From Streptomyces sp. MMBL 11-1 (GTDB lineage: Bacteria; Actinomycetota; Actinomycetes; Streptomycetales; Streptomycetaceae), in the NCBI RefSeq assembly GCF_028622875.1, contig NZ_CP117709.1:6327001-6391000 (forward strand): a stretch of DNA of 64,000 nt, written 5' to 3'. Every line of letters starts with the position of its first letter. Position 1 is the first letter of the stretch. A program made the position numbers and the translations under genes. Below, piece by piece: positions 62,761 through 64,000 of this stretch. The notes beneath the pieces are model-generated. The model ran no database searches, was not told where the DNA came from, and worked only from the letters and a program-made list of their open reading frames with translations.

Positions 62761-64000
62761 ATGACCACATCTTCCGCACCGCACGACCGTCCACTTCCGC
62801 GTCCGGGCGGACCCGGCGGCGAGGACGACCGTGCCGCGCCGCCGCCCGCCCGGGGCCTGCCCGAGCCTCCGGGGCTGGGGACGGCCCGGCTCCTGACGAC
62901 CCTGTCGGCGCTGCTGCTGTCGGTGGTCGGTTTCGCGGCGACGGGCATCGCCGTGCCCGACATCGGCGCCTCTCTGGGCGCCACGGCGGCCGAGCAGTCG
63001 TTGGTGGTGTCGGTGTACGCGTCGGGGTTCGCCATCCCGATGGTCCTCGGGGGCAGGCTCGGGGACCTGTACGGGCGACGCCGGCTCTTCCTGCTCGGTA
63101 TGGCCGGGTTCACCCTCTTCTCCCTGGTCGCGACCCTGGCCCCGGGCATCACCGTGCTGATCGCCGCGCGGGCCCTCACCGGGGTCTCCGCGGCGGCCAT
63201 GGTTCCGCAGGTGCTGGCGACGATCACCGCGTCCACCCAGGGACCCGAACGGGCCCGGGCTGTCGCGCTGTTCGGTGCGACGGCGGGCGGGGCCACGGCG
63301 ATCGGCCAGGTCCTCGGCGGCGTGCTGCTGTCCGTCCCCCTGCTCGGCGCTCCCTGGCGCACGGTCTTCGCGATGAGCACGCTCATGGGCGTGCTCGCGT
63401 TCGGCGCCGCGCTGCGCTGGCTCCCCGACACCCGTGCACCCGGCCACCGGTCGCTCGACCTGATCGGGACGGCCCTGCTCGGACTCGCCCTGCTGGCACT
63501 CATGATCCCGGTCTCCCAGGGCGGCGCCCTGGGCCGGCCGGTCTGGTGCTGGGCGCTGCTGGGTTCGACGCCCGTCCTGTTCGCGGCGTTCTGGCGGCGA
63601 CAGTCGCGGCTGCACCGCAGTGACCGTGTCCCGCTCGTCCCGCCGCCCCTGTTCCGGCTCGGTTCCTACCGGATCGGACTGGTGATGGCATTGATGCTCC
63701 AGTCGGCGTTCGGCGGGTTCACGTTCCTCTACGCGGTCTCCACGCAGACGGGGCTCGGATGGTCCCCCCTGCACGCGGCCCTCGTGCTGCTGCCGTTCTC
63801 CCTGTGCTTCCTCACCGTGTCGATCTGGTCGGGCAGACTCGCGCCCCGCTTCGGGTTCCGCAGGCTCCTCGCCGTCGGCGGACTCACGCAAGCCGCACTC
63901 CTGGGCGTCACCGCCGTCGCCGTATGGGTCCAGGGCGCCGGTCTGAACCCGTGGGCGTTCGCCGCGCTCCTCGTCGGCGTCGGTGTCGGTCAGGCCCTCA
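62761..64000 (+). CDS. DHA2-like MFS exporter (3' end outside window)
   Basis: 413 codons from ATG 62761, open to the window end. A Pro-rich N-terminus of about 45 residues is followed by hydrophobic helices. Motif A is seen in GGRLGDLYGRRRLF (about 97-110) and antiporter motif C lies further on in the ATAGGATAIGQVLGGVL region (about 169-185). The pattern and helix count so far suggest a 14-helix drug:proton antiporter. It is divergent from the MmyB-type regulator, a common regulator/exporter pair in Streptomyces. Confidence 0.85.
   Translation, partial: MTTSSAPHDRPLPRPGGPGGEDDRAAPPPARGLPEPPGLGTARLLTTLSALLLSVVGFAATGIAVPDIGASLGATAAEQSLVVSVYASGFAIPMVLGGRLGDLYGRRRLFLLGMAGFTLFSLVATLAPGITVLIAARALTGVSAAAMVPQVLATITASTQGPERARAVALFGATAGGATAIGQVLGGVLLSVPLLGAPWRTVFAMSTLMGVLAFGAALRWLPDTRAPGHRSLDLIGTALLGLALLALMIPVSQGGALGRPVWCWALLGSTPVLFAAFWRRQSRLHRSDRVPLVPPPLFRLGSYRIGLVMALMLQSAFGGFTFLYAVSTQTGLGWSPLHAALVLLPFSLCFLTVSIWSGRLAPRFGFRRLLAVGGLTQAALLGVTAVAVWVQGAGLNPWAFAALLVGVGVGQAL

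Overview
The window is 64 kb of very GC-rich DNA with GTG/TTG starts, overlapping ATGA/GTGA stop-start junctions and a DUF397/XRE-DUF5753/HATPase trio. It looks like a Streptomyces chromosome, probably an accessory or arm region. No rRNA, tRNA, CRISPR array or intact insertion sequence was seen.

Positions 1-9.5 kb hold a mixed accessory set: two overlapping dynamin-like GTPases, an endonuclease VII-like HNH protein, the DUF397/XRE/HATPase regulatory trio, a VapBC45-like toxin-antitoxin pair, a uracil-DNA-glycosylase-fold protein and an unrecognised protein.

Positions 9.57-21.23 kb look like one composite defence locus. A plus-strand run encodes a Rad50/SMC-like ATPase with a zinc hook, a 130-residue partner, an unrecognised coiled-coil protein, McrB (DUF4357, EVE-like and AAA+ domains), McrC (PD-(D/E)XK) and a UvrD-type helicase with a RelE-like N-terminus. 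Facing it is an HTH-N6-methyltransferase-half-HsdS fusion whose catalytic motif IV reads EPPA. The same 16-base sequence, containing a 15-base palindrome GTTGACG-N-CGTCAAC, lies upstream of both convergent units, so one regulator probably controls both sides.

Positions 21.2-27.7 kb carry a decayed PIN toxin, degenerate repeats, and a TetR-controlled set (metallo-beta-lactamase-fold hydrolase, MFS exporter, small subunit-like protein, amidase, TetR) with three matching operators.

Positions 27.7-61.8 kb form a plant-cell-wall island with three separable LacI-type systems. (1) Xylan: xlnA (GH10), a GH62 arabinofuranosidase and bxlR-bxlEFGA, linked by GAAGTTTCG/CGAAACTTTC motifs. (2) Xyloglucan: secreted GH74, an ABC importer without an ATPase, and cytoplasmic GH31, GH42, GH95 and GH3 enzymes. 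This set should strip fucose, galactose, xylose and glucose from fucosylated xyloglucan oligosaccharides. Six TCGAAGCGCTTCGA-type operators occur as pairs at its three control regions, one in front of the locus's own lacI gene. (3) Cellulose: an AA10-CBM2 monooxygenase, GH9 and GH5, with two CebR boxes (TGGGAGCGCTCCCA) in the divergent LPMO/GH9 promoter.

The right end has an XRE regulator divergent from a DHA2-like MFS exporter that runs off the window.
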